DNA of 64,000 nucleotides from G963422565 sp963422565. GTDB taxonomy: Bacteria > Pseudomonadota > Alphaproteobacteria > MPNO01. Where the stretch lies: contig OY730228.1 in assembly GCA_963422565.1 (NCBI GenBank), positions 1,302,001 to 1,366,000 on the forward strand, given 5' to 3'. A program made the position numbers and the translations under genes. Positions 34,031-41,730 of this stretch are shown piece after piece. Positions within the stretch are counted from its first letter, which is position 1. Each line of letters begins with the position of its first letter. The notes under the pieces were generated by a model. That model worked only from the letters and a program-made list of their open reading frames with translations, had not been told where the DNA came from and did not search any database.

Positions 34031-37000
34031 TCACGGCGTGGTTTCCAGCCGCAGGGCGGCCTGGCGCGCCGGGGCGATACCGGCGCGGGCGGCGATGTGG
34101 TTGGAGAGCGATTCGAGGATCGCGCGCTCGTCCGAGCCCGCCGGCGCGAGCTCGATCAGCGCCTGCAGCAGGCGGGCGAACAGGGCGTGGCGCCCGAGGC
34201 CGTTGTCGTCGACATACTCGTTCACCTTCGCCTCGTCGCCGGCCCGCCAGAGATGCATCAGCCGGTGGGCGCGGTCGATGAGCGGCACGGGCTGGCCCCC
34301 CGGCCCCTCGTGGCCGCGCCGCCCGGCCTTGCGCCGGGTCCACGGCATGAGCCGGACCTTGCCGCCGCCGGAACCGGACGCCGCATCGGCGTCCTCGTCG
34401 TTCGCTTCGTCCTCCGGCGCGTCGGGTGGCGCGCGGCCGGGGCGGGAGAGTATGTCGAAGCGGTGCGAGAGATCGCGGTCGGACAGGTTGCACGACAGCG
34501 CGTAGAGGATGCAGGCCCCGGCCGGCGCCTCGCCGAGGCCGAAATCGCCCCGGTGCAACAGGTAGTAGGCGGTCACGTCGTCGAGGCCGGCCGCCGCGTC
34601 CGCCTCCCCGCCGCCGGTCAGCACCCGGCCGACGACGAAATCCACCACCATCCGGCGCACCTCGCGCAGGAATTCGGAGACCGTCAACAGCGCGCCCGGG
34701 TCGTCGGCCTTCTTGACCGCGGGATGACGGGAGAAGGCTTCGAGCGCCGGCCCCGTCGCCGCCCACACGAAGTCCGGCCCGCGAATGCCGGCGTCCCAGA
34801 AATCGCGCAGCTTGAGGGTGACGTTCGCGCGCATCGCGGCCAGCACCGCGCCGTCCCAGCCGGGGCGGGCGGCCGCCGGACGCTTGCGGCAGACGAGCCA
34901 GACCGAGGACGCGAGCGCGGCGGAGGCGAGCGAGCGCTGGCGATTCTGCATCTCGGTCCGGATCGGCCAGGAGCCGGTGACGACGAAGCCGGCGCGGATC
35001 AGGGCGGCGGCCAGCGTCTCCCAGGCGTCGGGCGACTTGTTGGCGAACACCACCACCAGCCGCCCGTTCGCGTTCAGCGCCTCGCGGCAGGCCTGGAAGG
35101 CGCGCGCCATGCCGTCTTCGTAATTCCGCTTCGAGACGGCCTTGTCGCCGCCGAACCGGCTGGCGTCGTCGATCAGCTCGCCGTCCGCAGCCGCGCCGTC
35201 CCATTTCGGGCCAAGCGGTTCGGCGAACGCGGCATCCATGTCCGGCGTGAGCCCGCGAACCGCGCGCCGCAACCAGACATGGAAGAAATCCATCAGGTCG
35301 GAATAGGGTATGGCGTCGTAATAGGGCGGATCGGTGCAGATCGCGTCGAAGCCACCCGCATTCTTATCCATTGCGCTTTGCGCCTGGGCTACGGGCAACG
35401 GCGCCGAAGCCACCGCATCGGGCGCACGGTCGAGATAGCGCGCAACCCACTCCGCCATGCCGGCAAATCCGCCGGAAGTCTCCGACAACGGGTTGACTTC
35501 GCAATAATCCCACACGATCGGCAAAGCAAAACGGGCGAAGGTGTTGCGTAATTTTTCTCCGCTGTTGTGCCACGAGCACAGCGTGCTGCTGTAGTCGGCG
35601 AGCTTGCTGACGATGCAGGACAGATATGCGAGGATCGCCTCCCGCCATTCTTCCGGGATGCCGTCCATGGCCTCGGGGCAGCGGCGGATTTCCCGCACGA
35701 AGGTTCCCAGCGCGAGAAGCTGGCGGTCGGTGAACAGCTTCGCCCATTTGTCGAAGCCGTAATTCTCCACGGAGAAGGCGCGAGCCGCGCCCGGTCCCTG
35801 GCGTGGCGTCGGCTCGTCCGGCAGGCCGAAGGGAATATCGGCATAGAGCGCGTCGAGTTCCTCCGCCGCGACCTCGGCGGCGGCGCGCTCCTCTTCCTCC
35901 GGCGGGCGGTATTCCTTGCCCTTCGGCCCGTCCACGACCACGGCGGTCATCGCCGCGCCGAGCCGCCCGGCGCGGCCTTCGAGGCGGATATCCTCCATGG
36001 TCATGGTCGCGGGGCAGCAGGGGCAGCGCGCGCCCGACCGGCTCATCGTGCCGGCGCCGAGCCGCTTGTCATGCGCGCGCCGCTGCGCCGCGTTGCCGCC
36101 GTCGCGCGGCGGGTCGGTTTCCACGCCGAAATCGACGCCGCTGCCGTCCGCGTTCGGCGTCATGGTGAGCAGGACGCGCTTGTTGTCCTTCTTGGCGAGC
36201 CAGCGGGTCTTGAGCAGCGGCAGCGCCGCCCGGCAGCCCTTGCAGCGCACCATGCGCGCCCACAGATAGGCGACCGTCGGCTTCGCCACCCAGCGCGGGT
36301 TGCGCGGGTTCGCCAGCCAGGCGGAATCGAACGCCGCGTTCAGCCGCCCGGCGTCGGTCTCACCCCTCTCGTCCGGCGTCAGCAGCGCGAGCGGGCGCGC
36401 CTCGAACGGCCGGCCGCCGGGCGCCAGAGCCTGGAATTCGGCATAGGTCGGGTAGCGCGCCGCCAGCGCCGCGCGGACCCGCGCCAGCACGCGCCGGCCC
36501 CAGGCGCGCACCTGCCAGGCGAGGTCCGCGTCGCGCGTCGGATCGCCGCCGGGCAGCGCGTCGGTCTGGATCGCGCCGTCGTCGCCATGGCCGAGCCGTT
36601 CCAGCATCGCGCCGAGCCGCGCGCCCCGGACCCCTTTGGCCTTGAGGAAAGCCTCCAGAAAACGCCGGTCGGCGCGCGCGAATTCGGGCAAGGCAAGGGT
36701 CTTGCCGGCGAGCCGGCGCGGATAGTCGAGCGTGCATTTGAGGATGAGCCAGGCGACCGGGTTGATGTCGGCGGCGGTCGCCTCGCAGCCCAATCGCATC
36801 GCCTCCAGCGGGATCGCGCCGCCGCCGGCGAACGGGTCCAGCACGCGGGGCGCGCGCCCGCCATGGGCCGCGCGGAGCCTCTCGCGGAACCAGTCGAGGT
36901 CGGGGTCGCTCTCGCGCCCCCAATGCAGGATGCCGCCTTCGGTCTCGCGCTTGTGCCGCTCGCTCGCGCGCCCGCCCCGCCGCTCGGCCACGACCGTCTC

Positions 37001-37228
37001 GACCGCCCGACCCGCGAGCCGGCGATAGAGCGCCTCGCGCTCGGCCGCATTGCCGGGGTCCGGCAGCAGCGTCGCGATCAGCGCCGCCCGGCACGCCGCC
37101 AGCGGCCGCCGCGCCGGCCAGATATGCAGCGTCGAGATATGCCCGTGCCGCACGTTCTTCTCGTGCACCGAATCGCGCGAGACCCGCTCCAGCGGGAACG
37201 CGACCTCGATGAGACGGCGATGTGCCAT
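34031..37228 (-). CDS. DUF1156 adenine-specific DNA methylase (Hma core)
   Basis: A 1065-residue methyltransferase. The conserved N-terminus includes EVAFPLERVSRDSVHEKN and GHISTLHIWPARRPLAA. The SAM-binding motif VLDPFAGGGAIPLEA is near residue 130 and the catalytic TDPPYYDAIPYSDLMDFF near 632. Zinc-finger-like Cys pairs (RCKGCRAAL; RCPCCPATM) lie between. DUF1156 proteins are N6-adenine methylases that accompany DUF499 and a helicase in anti-phage loci, presumably marking self DNA. The ATG shares one base with the stop of the AbiJ-like gene. Its 5' end recurs as remnants at 40714 and 41255. Confidence 0.9.
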   Translation of the reverse strand: MAHRRLIEVAFPLERVSRDSVHEKNVRHGHISTLHIWPARRPLAACRAALIATLLPDPGNAAEREALYRRLAGRAVETVVAERRGGRASERHKRETEGGILHWGRESDPDLDWFRERLRAAHGGRAPRVLDPFAGGGAIPLEAMRLGCEATAADINPVAWLILKCTLDYPRRLAGKTLALPEFARADRRFLEAFLKAKGVRGARLGAMLERLGHGDDGAIQTDALPGGDPTRDADLAWQVRAWGRRVLARVRAALAARYPTYAEFQALAPGGRPFEARPLALLTPDERGETDAGRLNAAFDSAWLANPRNPRWVAKPTVAYLWARMVRCKGCRAALPLLKTRWLAKKDNKRVLLTMTPNADGSGVDFGVETDPPRDGGNAAQRRAHDKRLGAGTMSRSGARCPCCPATMTMEDIRLEGRAGRLGAAMTAVVVDGPKGKEYRPPEEEERAAAEVAAEELDALYADIPFGLPDEPTPRQGPGAARAFSVENYGFDKWAKLFTDRQLLALGTFVREIRRCPEAMDGIPEEWREAILAYLSCIVSKLADYSSTLCSWHNSGEKLRNTFARFALPIVWDYCEVNPLSETSGGFAGMAEWVARYLDRAPDAVASAPLPVAQAQSAMDKNAGGFDAICTDPPYYDAIPYSDLMDFFHVWLRRAVRGLTPDMDAAFAEPLGPKWDGAAADGELIDDASRFGGDKAVSKRNYEDGMARAFQACREALNANGRLVVVFANKSPDAWETLAAALIRAGFVVTGSWPIRTEMQNRQRSLASAALASSVWLVCRKRPAAARPGWDGAVLAAMRANVTLKLRDFWDAGIRGPDFVWAATGPALEAFSRHPAVKKADDPGALLTVSEFLREVRRMVVDFVVGRVLTGGGEADAAAGLDDVTAYYLLHRGDFGLGEAPAGACILYALSCNLSDRDLSHRFDILSRPGRAPPDAPEDEANDEDADAASGSGGGKVRLMPWTRRKAGRRGHEGPGGQPVPLIDRAHRLMHLWRAGDEAKVNEYVDDNGLGRHALFARLLQALIELAPAGSDERAILESLSNHIAARAGIAPARQAALRLETTP
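37131..37194. repeat. 64-bp exact repeat, copy in the intact DUF1156 gene
   Basis: Identical base for base to 40611-40674; similarity continues with scattered mismatches for about 15-20 bp on each side. It codes for residues SRDSVHEKNVRHGHIST of the methylase N-terminus. A third, diverged copy lies at 41120-41255. This is the likely crossover zone for the module insertions described in the findings. Confidence 0.9.
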
Positions 37229-38166
37229 TACCCAGCGTCGCTTGCTTCGGCTCCAGCCAGAAAGACAATGGCCGCCGCCGTCATATGCAGCACGTAGCCG
37301 GCGATGTGATCCGGAACGGGCTTGGGAGCCGCGCCCTGACCGTGGCTGCCGAGCCTGTTTCGGGCCGTGGGCACTCCGCTTTCCAGAAGACTTCTCAAAG
37401 CGGAGAACTGGGTTTTCCAGAAGGGAGGGACGAGGCCCTTGTCGAAGCAAATCGCGATGAGCGCGTGCGCGGCATCCCCGTCGCCATAGGACCATCCCCT
37501 CTTGTCGCATATCGACTTCATCACGCTCTCCAGGGATTTCAGGCACTCGTTGAGTGCTTCCTTGGTTTTGCCTTCCCGATAATGCTCATGGGCCGTCAGG
37601 AACTCCTGTTGTGCGCCGGCATATTGGCTCTGGTTGAGAATTTTTAAAGCGGGCCGAACTACCTCTGAGTGGATGAGTTCGGAATCGATACGAACGATTT
37701 GGCCGCTCGTGAAGCAGTAGCCGACGCCGTGCTCCTCGAATCTACGATTCAGATCCTCGATAGCAAGGTCCGCATCTTTCGACGGGTTCCGTTTGTTCAG
37801 ATAATTATAACGCCGCGTTTCGCGATCAACCATACGGAAAGACAATTCTACTACATCGAGGACTTTTTCAATATTTCTTTCATTCAAGAAAAAATCCATA
37901 AGATCGTCCATTTCGTTGGAATGCTTTCTGTAATTCTCTGAAAGGTGAAACACCCCATATTCACGGCACAGGATATTCGCTATGGAGTTGTATATTATCC
38001 TCACATAAGAGTAATGTTCGTACTGTTGCCGATTCCCGAGAACGTCCTCCATGATATAGACGATTTGAATTCTCAACTGCGTTGGAATATCGTCATAGCG
38101 ATAGACATCGGGGATGTCACCGCGCAACGCTTTTTGGCGTTTCGAGAAAATATCGAATATGGGCAC
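37228..38166 (-). CDS. AbiJ-like (STM4504/CBY_0614) HEPN protein
   Basis: A 312-residue protein whose start PIFDIFSKRQKALRGDIPDV matches the AbiJ N-terminal domain of STM4504/CBY_0614-type proteins. The C-terminal domain resembles a HEPN fold with the nuclease-like motif RNRLGSHGQG (R-x5-H) near residue 280. Such proteins are found in abortive-infection loci. The GTG at 38166 is preferred because GGGAG precedes it; a TTG further up is open. The stop overlaps the methylase start. The gene is clearly AT-richer than its surroundings, a sign of separate transfer. Confidence 0.8.
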   Translation of the reverse strand: MPIFDIFSKRQKALRGDIPDVYRYDDIPTQLRIQIVYIMEDVLGNRQQYEHYSYVRIIYNSIANILCREYGVFHLSENYRKHSNEMDDLMDFFLNERNIEKVLDVVELSFRMVDRETRRYNYLNKRNPSKDADLAIEDLNRRFEEHGVGYCFTSGQIVRIDSELIHSEVVRPALKILNQSQYAGAQQEFLTAHEHYREGKTKEALNECLKSLESVMKSICDKRGWSYGDGDAAHALIAICFDKGLVPPFWKTQFSALRSLLESGVPTARNRLGSHGQGAAPKPVPDHIAGYVLHMTAAAIVFLAGAEASDAG

Positions 38167-38289
38167 GACTCCCGTTCCTCTCAACGAATGCGGCTCATGG
38201 CAAGAAGCCGGCTTCGTGCGCAGCTCTTCCCTTCCCGACCGTCACCGGTCCTTTGCCGTTCCGTCTCGCACATCGCGGCGCTGGCGTCG

Positions 38290-38484
38290 CTATGACGTCG
38301 CTTCGCCATCCACCATCACCCAGACGATTCGTCCATCCCGAAAAACGGGGATGGGCGTTCCATTCGCCGCGGCGCGGCGGCGGGCGCGTTGGGCCGCCCG
38401 GCGCATCGCCGCCTCCGCACCGGCAAGGTCCGAGGAGCGCTGGCGCGCGGCCGATGTCCCGTTTCCCGACTTCTCCGCTGTCAT
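38290..38484 (-). CDS. Small antitoxin-like protein, second copy
   Basis: A 64-residue basic protein (MTAEKSGNGTSAARQRSSDL..., ending IVWVMVDGEATS), almost identical to the product of 43652-43846 except at the C-terminus. The middle RRAAQRARRRAAANGTPIPV fits the small partner proteins found next to zeta-like kinases. The ATG overlaps the stop of the truncated kinase fragment. With its toxin broken, it may persist as an orphan antitoxin. Confidence 0.65.
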   Translation of the reverse strand: MTAEKSGNGTSAARQRSSDLAGAEAAMRRAAQRARRRAAANGTPIPVFRDGRIVWVMVDGEATS

Positions 38485-38684
38485 CGGCTTTCTCCCTCCG
38501 CAAGCAAGACCGGGGCGGCCCCGGAATTATCATAGAGCGCCCACTCGTCGACCAGATCCCGATAGATGCGCTCGAAGTTGCGCCATCCCGCATGGAACCG
38601 CCGACGGACGACCGCATCGGGCACATCGTGGCCGCCTTCCGACACACGATGCCGGACGCGGGCGATCGCCATCTCGGGCGTCGG
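38309..38684. repeat. 376-bp duplication, truncated copy (zeta 3' end and antitoxin)
   Basis: Aligns without gaps to 43671-44046 with a small number of substitutions. It carries most of the antitoxin-like gene and the last third of the zeta-like kinase gene. At its right end the last 9 bp (GGGCGTCGG, 38676-38684) are shared with the second duplication, marking the recombination junction. Confidence 0.9.
38481..38684 (-). pseudogene. Truncated zeta-like kinase (3' fragment)
   Basis: Codes in frame for the last 60-70 residues of the kinase at 43843-44367 (PEMAIARVRHRVSEGGHDV... ending LLAEGESR) and lacks the P-loop, so it cannot be an active kinase. The 5' boundary at 38684 joins abruptly to DNA copied from the DUF262-HEPN/DUF1156 junction. 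An internal ATG at 38672 could still give a 63-residue peptide. It is coupled to the downstream antitoxin-like gene. Confidence 0.8.
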
Positions 38685-38995
38685 TCGGCCATGACGCGGT
38701 CCCGCAACGCCTCACTGGAAAAGGCTCTTCAACTTATCCGCGAGCTTCTTCGCATCCTCGAACTGCCGAGCGACATTCGCGATGGTAGTATCCGACGGGC
38801 GACCATGAGCGATATTGTGACGTTGTGCAACCACGCCGTCGACACTATCTTTTATGCTGCCATCGGCAAATGCTTCCAGCCTTCTTGCCCCGTCCCTGTC
38901 GAAGGAACCGACCAGATCGACGATTTTCTTCATGTTGGGATTGGTGAAACGTTCGAGAGTCCGACTGACGAAGCGATACACCTGCGGATCCGCAC
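38676..38995. repeat. 320-bp duplication, copy in the chimeric gene
   Basis: Aligns without gaps to 41239-41558 with scattered substitutions. On the minus strand it holds the last 92 codons of a HEPN gene, its stop, a short spacer and the first bases (ATGGCCGACCGACGCCC) of a DUF1156-type gene. The breakpoint at 38995 falls inside the chimeric protein gene. Confidence 0.9.
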
Positions 38996-39107
38996 TGCGC
39001 CAGTCGAGGCGCACCGCGACGCCGTGTTCTCCAGCTAGCCGCCTCACCAACGCACCGACGATCTGCTGGTGGGCGTGGTCCTCGACGAAGAGTGCGACCT
39101 CACGCAT
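38712..39107 (-). CDS. Chimeric TOPRIM-like/HEPN protein
   Basis: A 131-residue in-frame fusion. Residues 1-38 (MREVALFVEDHAHQQIVGAL...) match the N-terminus of DUF4276-type TOPRIM proteins. From about residue 39 on it is nearly identical to residues 59-151 of the HEPN protein at 41275-41730, including RHNIAHGR. The ATG overlaps the upstream ATPase stop by 8 bp, so translation would be coupled. The fusion has lost the TOPRIM Asp motifs but kept the HEPN R-x4-H motif. The DNA breakpoint is at 38995. It may be a new effector for the ATPase or an inert by-product. Confidence 0.75.
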   Translation of the reverse strand: MREVALFVEDHAHQQIVGALVRRLAGEHGVAVRLDWRSADPQVYRFVSRTLERFTNPNMKKIVDLVGSFDRDGARRLEAFADGSIKDSVDGVVAQRHNIAHGRPSDTTIANVARQFEDAKKLADKLKSLFQ

Positions 39108-40428
39108 CGAAGTCGCCTCGCAAAATACGTTCGGAAACGGGAAGGCTCTTCGGTTGGTCGTCGAGCGTGCGGTCGATATTCTCCCGCCGCGCCAGCGGTC
39201 CCCACGTGGAAAAGGGATCGATCCGAGTTTGGCGCTCGGTCCGCCGCACCGCGAACAGGGATGCGTCCGGCAGGAGATCGGGCAGGATCGGAGAATGCGT
39301 GGTGACGATGTATTGGGTCTGGCCCGAGCCGGCACGTGTTTTCAACAGCTCCGCGATCAGCTGGACGCGGCGCGGGTGAACGCCGTTCTCCGGCTCTTCG
39401 AAGCCCACCAGAGAGGGGGGCGTGCCGACGCCGGTCAGCGCCAGGAGTCCGAGCATTCGGAGCGTGCCCTCGGACAGCACGCGCGCAGGGATGGCGACGC
39501 CGCTCTCCCTGAGACGAAGCTCGACCTCGCCAAGATCGTTCACGTCCACCTCGATGCCGTCGATGTTCGGCATGACCATATGCAACGACTTCTCGACCGC
39601 CTCGAACTGCCTGGGTTCGAGCGCTTGAAGCGTTCTGAGGAACGCCGCGAGGTCTTCGCCCATCAACCCGATATGCCGCACTTCCTTGATCGGATTGGCC
39701 ATGCGCATGCGTTCGCGTGGTTCGAAGTAGAAGAACAGCCAGCTCTCGAGCTCGCGCCGCACGGCCACGAGATGCGGGTAGTGCGGCGGATAGTGAGGCA
39801 TCGAGAGAATCGAATGATCGAGATAGCGGTCGTAATAGGTGGGGTGCGCCTGTCCCTCCAATCGCAGATGTATCTTTTCGCCCTGCCGTTCGACGAAGGG
39901 TTTCCGTTTCCCGGTGGGCTCGCCCTCGCGGTTCAGGGCGGCCAGATATTCATCGGTGACGCGCAGGATGCCCGATCCGGGCAGCATCTCGATCTCGATG
40001 CGGTAGCGCAGATCGCGTTCGCGCACCCGGGCGGGAATCTTCCGGACTGTCCCCGACGCGGCGTCGCCGCTCGGCTGGCGCATGTCCCGTATCTGCCGAT
40101 CGACGGACTCGACGACCGTATCGGAGAGATGCAGATCGGCCTCGATGGAGAAGACCAGCCGCTCCTGCTCGATCAGGCCCCTGATGCCCTTTTCCCCGAC
40201 CGTGAACGACTCGATCGTCTTGCCGCGGTAAGGGGGATCGAAAGCCTCCTTGAGCGTCCGGCTGGTCCCGAGCTTCGACAGCAGTTGCAGGGCGTCGAGG
40301 AAATTGCTCTTTCCCGCCGCGTTCGGTCCGAACAGCACGGCCAGCGCCAGAGAGTGCGCCTCCGTCGGCAGGGGCACCTCGACGTCATGAAGGGACTTGT
40401 AGCCCCTGATATGCACGCGCTTCAGCAT
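39100..40428 (-). CDS. AAA (SMC/OLD-like) ATPase, second module
   Basis: A 442-residue ATPase: Walker A FGPNAAGKSN (about 33-42), signature VLSEGTLRMLGLL, Walker B LVGFEEPENGVHP and H-loop TTHSPILPDLLP. It is only distantly similar to the ATPase at 32497-33783, so it is a separate acquisition. Such ATPases normally pair with a TOPRIM (DUF4276-type) gene. Here the partner gene starts correctly but is fused to HEPN sequence after 38 codons. The ATG at 40428 follows a stretch with a DUF1156 remnant, and no promoter is evident. Confidence 0.88.
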   Translation of the reverse strand: MLKRVHIRGYKSLHDVEVPLPTEAHSLALAVLFGPNAAGKSNFLDALQLLSKLGTSRTLKEAFDPPYRGKTIESFTVGEKGIRGLIEQERLVFSIEADLHLSDTVVESVDRQIRDMRQPSGDAASGTVRKIPARVRERDLRYRIEIEMLPGSGILRVTDEYLAALNREGEPTGKRKPFVERQGEKIHLRLEGQAHPTYYDRYLDHSILSMPHYPPHYPHLVAVRRELESWLFFYFEPRERMRMANPIKEVRHIGLMGEDLAAFLRTLQALEPRQFEAVEKSLHMVMPNIDGIEVDVNDLGEVELRLRESGVAIPARVLSEGTLRMLGLLALTGVGTPPSLVGFEEPENGVHPRRVQLIAELLKTRAGSGQTQYIVTTHSPILPDLLPDASLFAVRRTERQTRIDPFSTWGPLARRENIDRTLDDQPKSLPVSERILRGDFDA

Positions 40429-40504
40429 CCTGCGCCTCTCGTTGGCGGCGTCCGGGCGAAGACGCTTGCTTCTCCCGCGCAGCAGTGTCTGGAAAGACCC
40501 CGCA

Positions 40505-40714
40505 TCATCGGCAAGCGCGACGGAACCGCCGCCGTTCCGACGCCCATCGACCGGCCGGTTTTCCGCCGCCTCGCGCCGAGCCTCGCCACCGCGCCATCCA
40601 TATATGCAGAGTCGAGATATGCCCGTGCCGCACGTTCTTCTCGTGCACCGAATCGCGCGAGACCCGCTCCAGCGAAAACGCCGCCTCGATCGGCCGGGTA
40701 TCGCCGGGAGTCAT
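40505..40714 (-). pseudogene. DUF1156 5' remnant (copy 2)
   Basis: An ATG at 40714 opens a frame MTPGDTRPIEAAFSLERVSRD... that follows the methylase N-terminus (through HEKNVRHGHISTLHIW) for about 40 codons and then becomes unrelated sequence to a stop at 40505. It contains the 64-bp exact repeat. It begins 10 bp after the stop of the protease gene, as an intact methylase gene would. The rest of the gap to 40429 holds nothing I can identify. Confidence 0.85.
40611..40674. repeat. 64-bp exact repeat, remnant copy
   Basis: Identical to 37131-37194 within the intact DUF1156 gene. The offset between the copies is 3480 bp, which spans the ATPase, chimeric, truncated-zeta and AbiJ-like genes. Confidence 0.9.
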
Positions 40715-40724
40715 GGTGCGTCCA

Positions 40725-41108
40725 TCATCGAGCGCCCGCCCGGACATGCTTGAGGCGCACCGCCGGAAGCCGTTTCAGCCGCTGGTTCAGCGGGTCGACC
40801 TCGATGCCGACCGATTCCAGGGCGGTCACGCCAAGCAACGGCTCGGCATCCTCCGCGCCGTACAGAATCGTTCCCCCGACCGTTTCTCCCATGAATTCGA
40901 TCTCCCCGACGGTGATGTCCATCGCGATCTCGCTGCCGTCCGCCAGCTCGTAGACCCGACGGCCCCTGGGCGCGAGCCCGATGGACTCCAGATGCGGTCG
41001 CGGCACCAGCGTGTCGGTCGCGCCGGTATCGACCAGGAACAGCCCTTCCCAGCACCTCTTCGGATCGGCCGGGTTCCTGATGGCGACGGTGACATGAGTC
41101 GCTCCCAT
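40725..41108 (-). CDS. Retropepsin-like aspartic protease
   Basis: A 127-residue clan AA aspartic protease: catalytic FLVDTGATDTLVP near residue 24, later IEFMGETVGGTILYG and AEPLLGVTALESVG, and a C-terminal LKRLPAVRLK. Single-domain forms act as homodimers. The ATG at 41108 has GGAGGG 9 nt upstream. The frame is also open back to the DUF1156 remnant ATG at 41255, giving a possible fused N-terminus. It is an unusual cargo for a defence locus; proteolytic activation of a toxin is one possibility, by inference only. Confidence 0.85.
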   Translation of the reverse strand: MGATHVTVAIRNPADPKRCWEGLFLVDTGATDTLVPRPHLESIGLAPRGRRVYELADGSEIAMDITVGEIEFMGETVGGTILYGAEDAEPLLGVTALESVGIEVDPLNQRLKRLPAVRLKHVRAGAR

Positions 41109-41119
41109 TTCGTCATCCC

Positions 41120-41255
41120 TCCTGCATTGCTCTTTCAGCGAATGAAATGAGTCGGTCGAAACATGTCCGTACCGCAGGTTCCTGTCGTACACTGAGTCGA
41201 GCGAGGCCTGTCCCGCAGAAACACCGCTTCGATAGAGCGGGCGTCGGTCGGCCAT
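41120..41255 (-). pseudogene. DUF1156 5' remnant (copy 3, diverged)
   Basis: From an ATG at 41255 the frame reads MADRRPLYRSGVSAGQASLD then SVYDRNLRYGHVSTD, a diverged copy of the methylase N-terminus (MAHRRLIEVAFPLERVSRDS then VHEKNVRHGHIST). It begins 19 bp after the HEPN stop at 41275 and runs into the protease frame. Its first bases are also duplicated at 38676-38692. Confidence 0.75.
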
Positions 41256-41558
41256 GACACGGCCCCGCAACGCCTCACTGGAAAAGGCTTTTCAACTTAC
41301 CCGCGAGCTTCTTGGCATCCTCAAACTGCCGAGCGACATTCGCGATGGTAGTACCCGACGGGCGACCATGAGCGATATTGTGACGTTGCGCAACCACGCC
41401 GTCGACACTGTCTCTTATGCTGCCGTCGGCAAATTCTTCCAGCTTTCTTGCCGCGTCCCTGTCAAAGGAACCGACCAGATCGACGATTCGCTGCATGTTG
41501 GGATTGGCGAAACGTTCGAGATTCCGACTGACGAAGCGATACACCTGCGGATCCGCAC
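41239..41558. repeat. 320-bp duplication, original copy (HEPN 3' end)
   Basis: Gap-free partner of 38676-38995. It covers the C-terminal 92 codons of the HEPN gene and the start of the third DUF1156 remnant. This copy lies in an intact gene, so it is probably the donor. Confidence 0.88.
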
Positions 41559-41730
41559 GGTTTCTCGCATAGGCCCGCAGCACCTCCCTGCACGTCGCTT
41601 CCAGATATCCCGACACCCAAACCGTCATGAGTTGCGCAAGGCGGGATTGGTTCGCGATCGAAAGCTCGCTGGCTTCCTCTCGCGCAGAAATGATGGCCGC
41701 TTCCAGACGGTCACTGTCTCCGCGTCTCAC
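41275..41730 (-). CDS. HEPN nuclease-like protein paired with DUF262
   Basis: A 151-residue helical protein with the HEPN ribonuclease-like motif RHNIAHGR (R116-x4-H121), resembling MAE_28990/MAE_18760-type HEPN proteins. These are typically encoded beside a DUF262 gene, as here. The GTG start overlaps the DUF262 stop (GTGA), so the pair is coupled. The probable role is an RNA-cleaving effector controlled by the DUF262 partner, known only in outline for the family. Its 3' part was duplicated into the chimeric gene at 38712. Confidence 0.8.
   Translation of the reverse strand: MRRGDSDRLEAAIISAREEASELSIANQSRLAQLMTVWVSGYLEATCREVLRAYARNRADPQVYRFVSRNLERFANPNMQRIVDLVGSFDRDAARKLEEFADGSIRDSVDGVVAQRHNIAHGRPSGTTIANVARQFEDAKKLAGKLKSLFQ

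Noticed and set aside
38712..39335. A 207-codon version of the chimeric gene starting upstream at 39335
   Set aside because: The extra residues are the antisense shadow of the ATPase gene. The ATG at 39107 matches the TOPRIM family start and overlaps the ATPase stop.
40505..40747. The methylase remnant as a real small gene
   Set aside because: After about 40 methylase-like codons the sequence becomes unrelated, and no complete domain is present.
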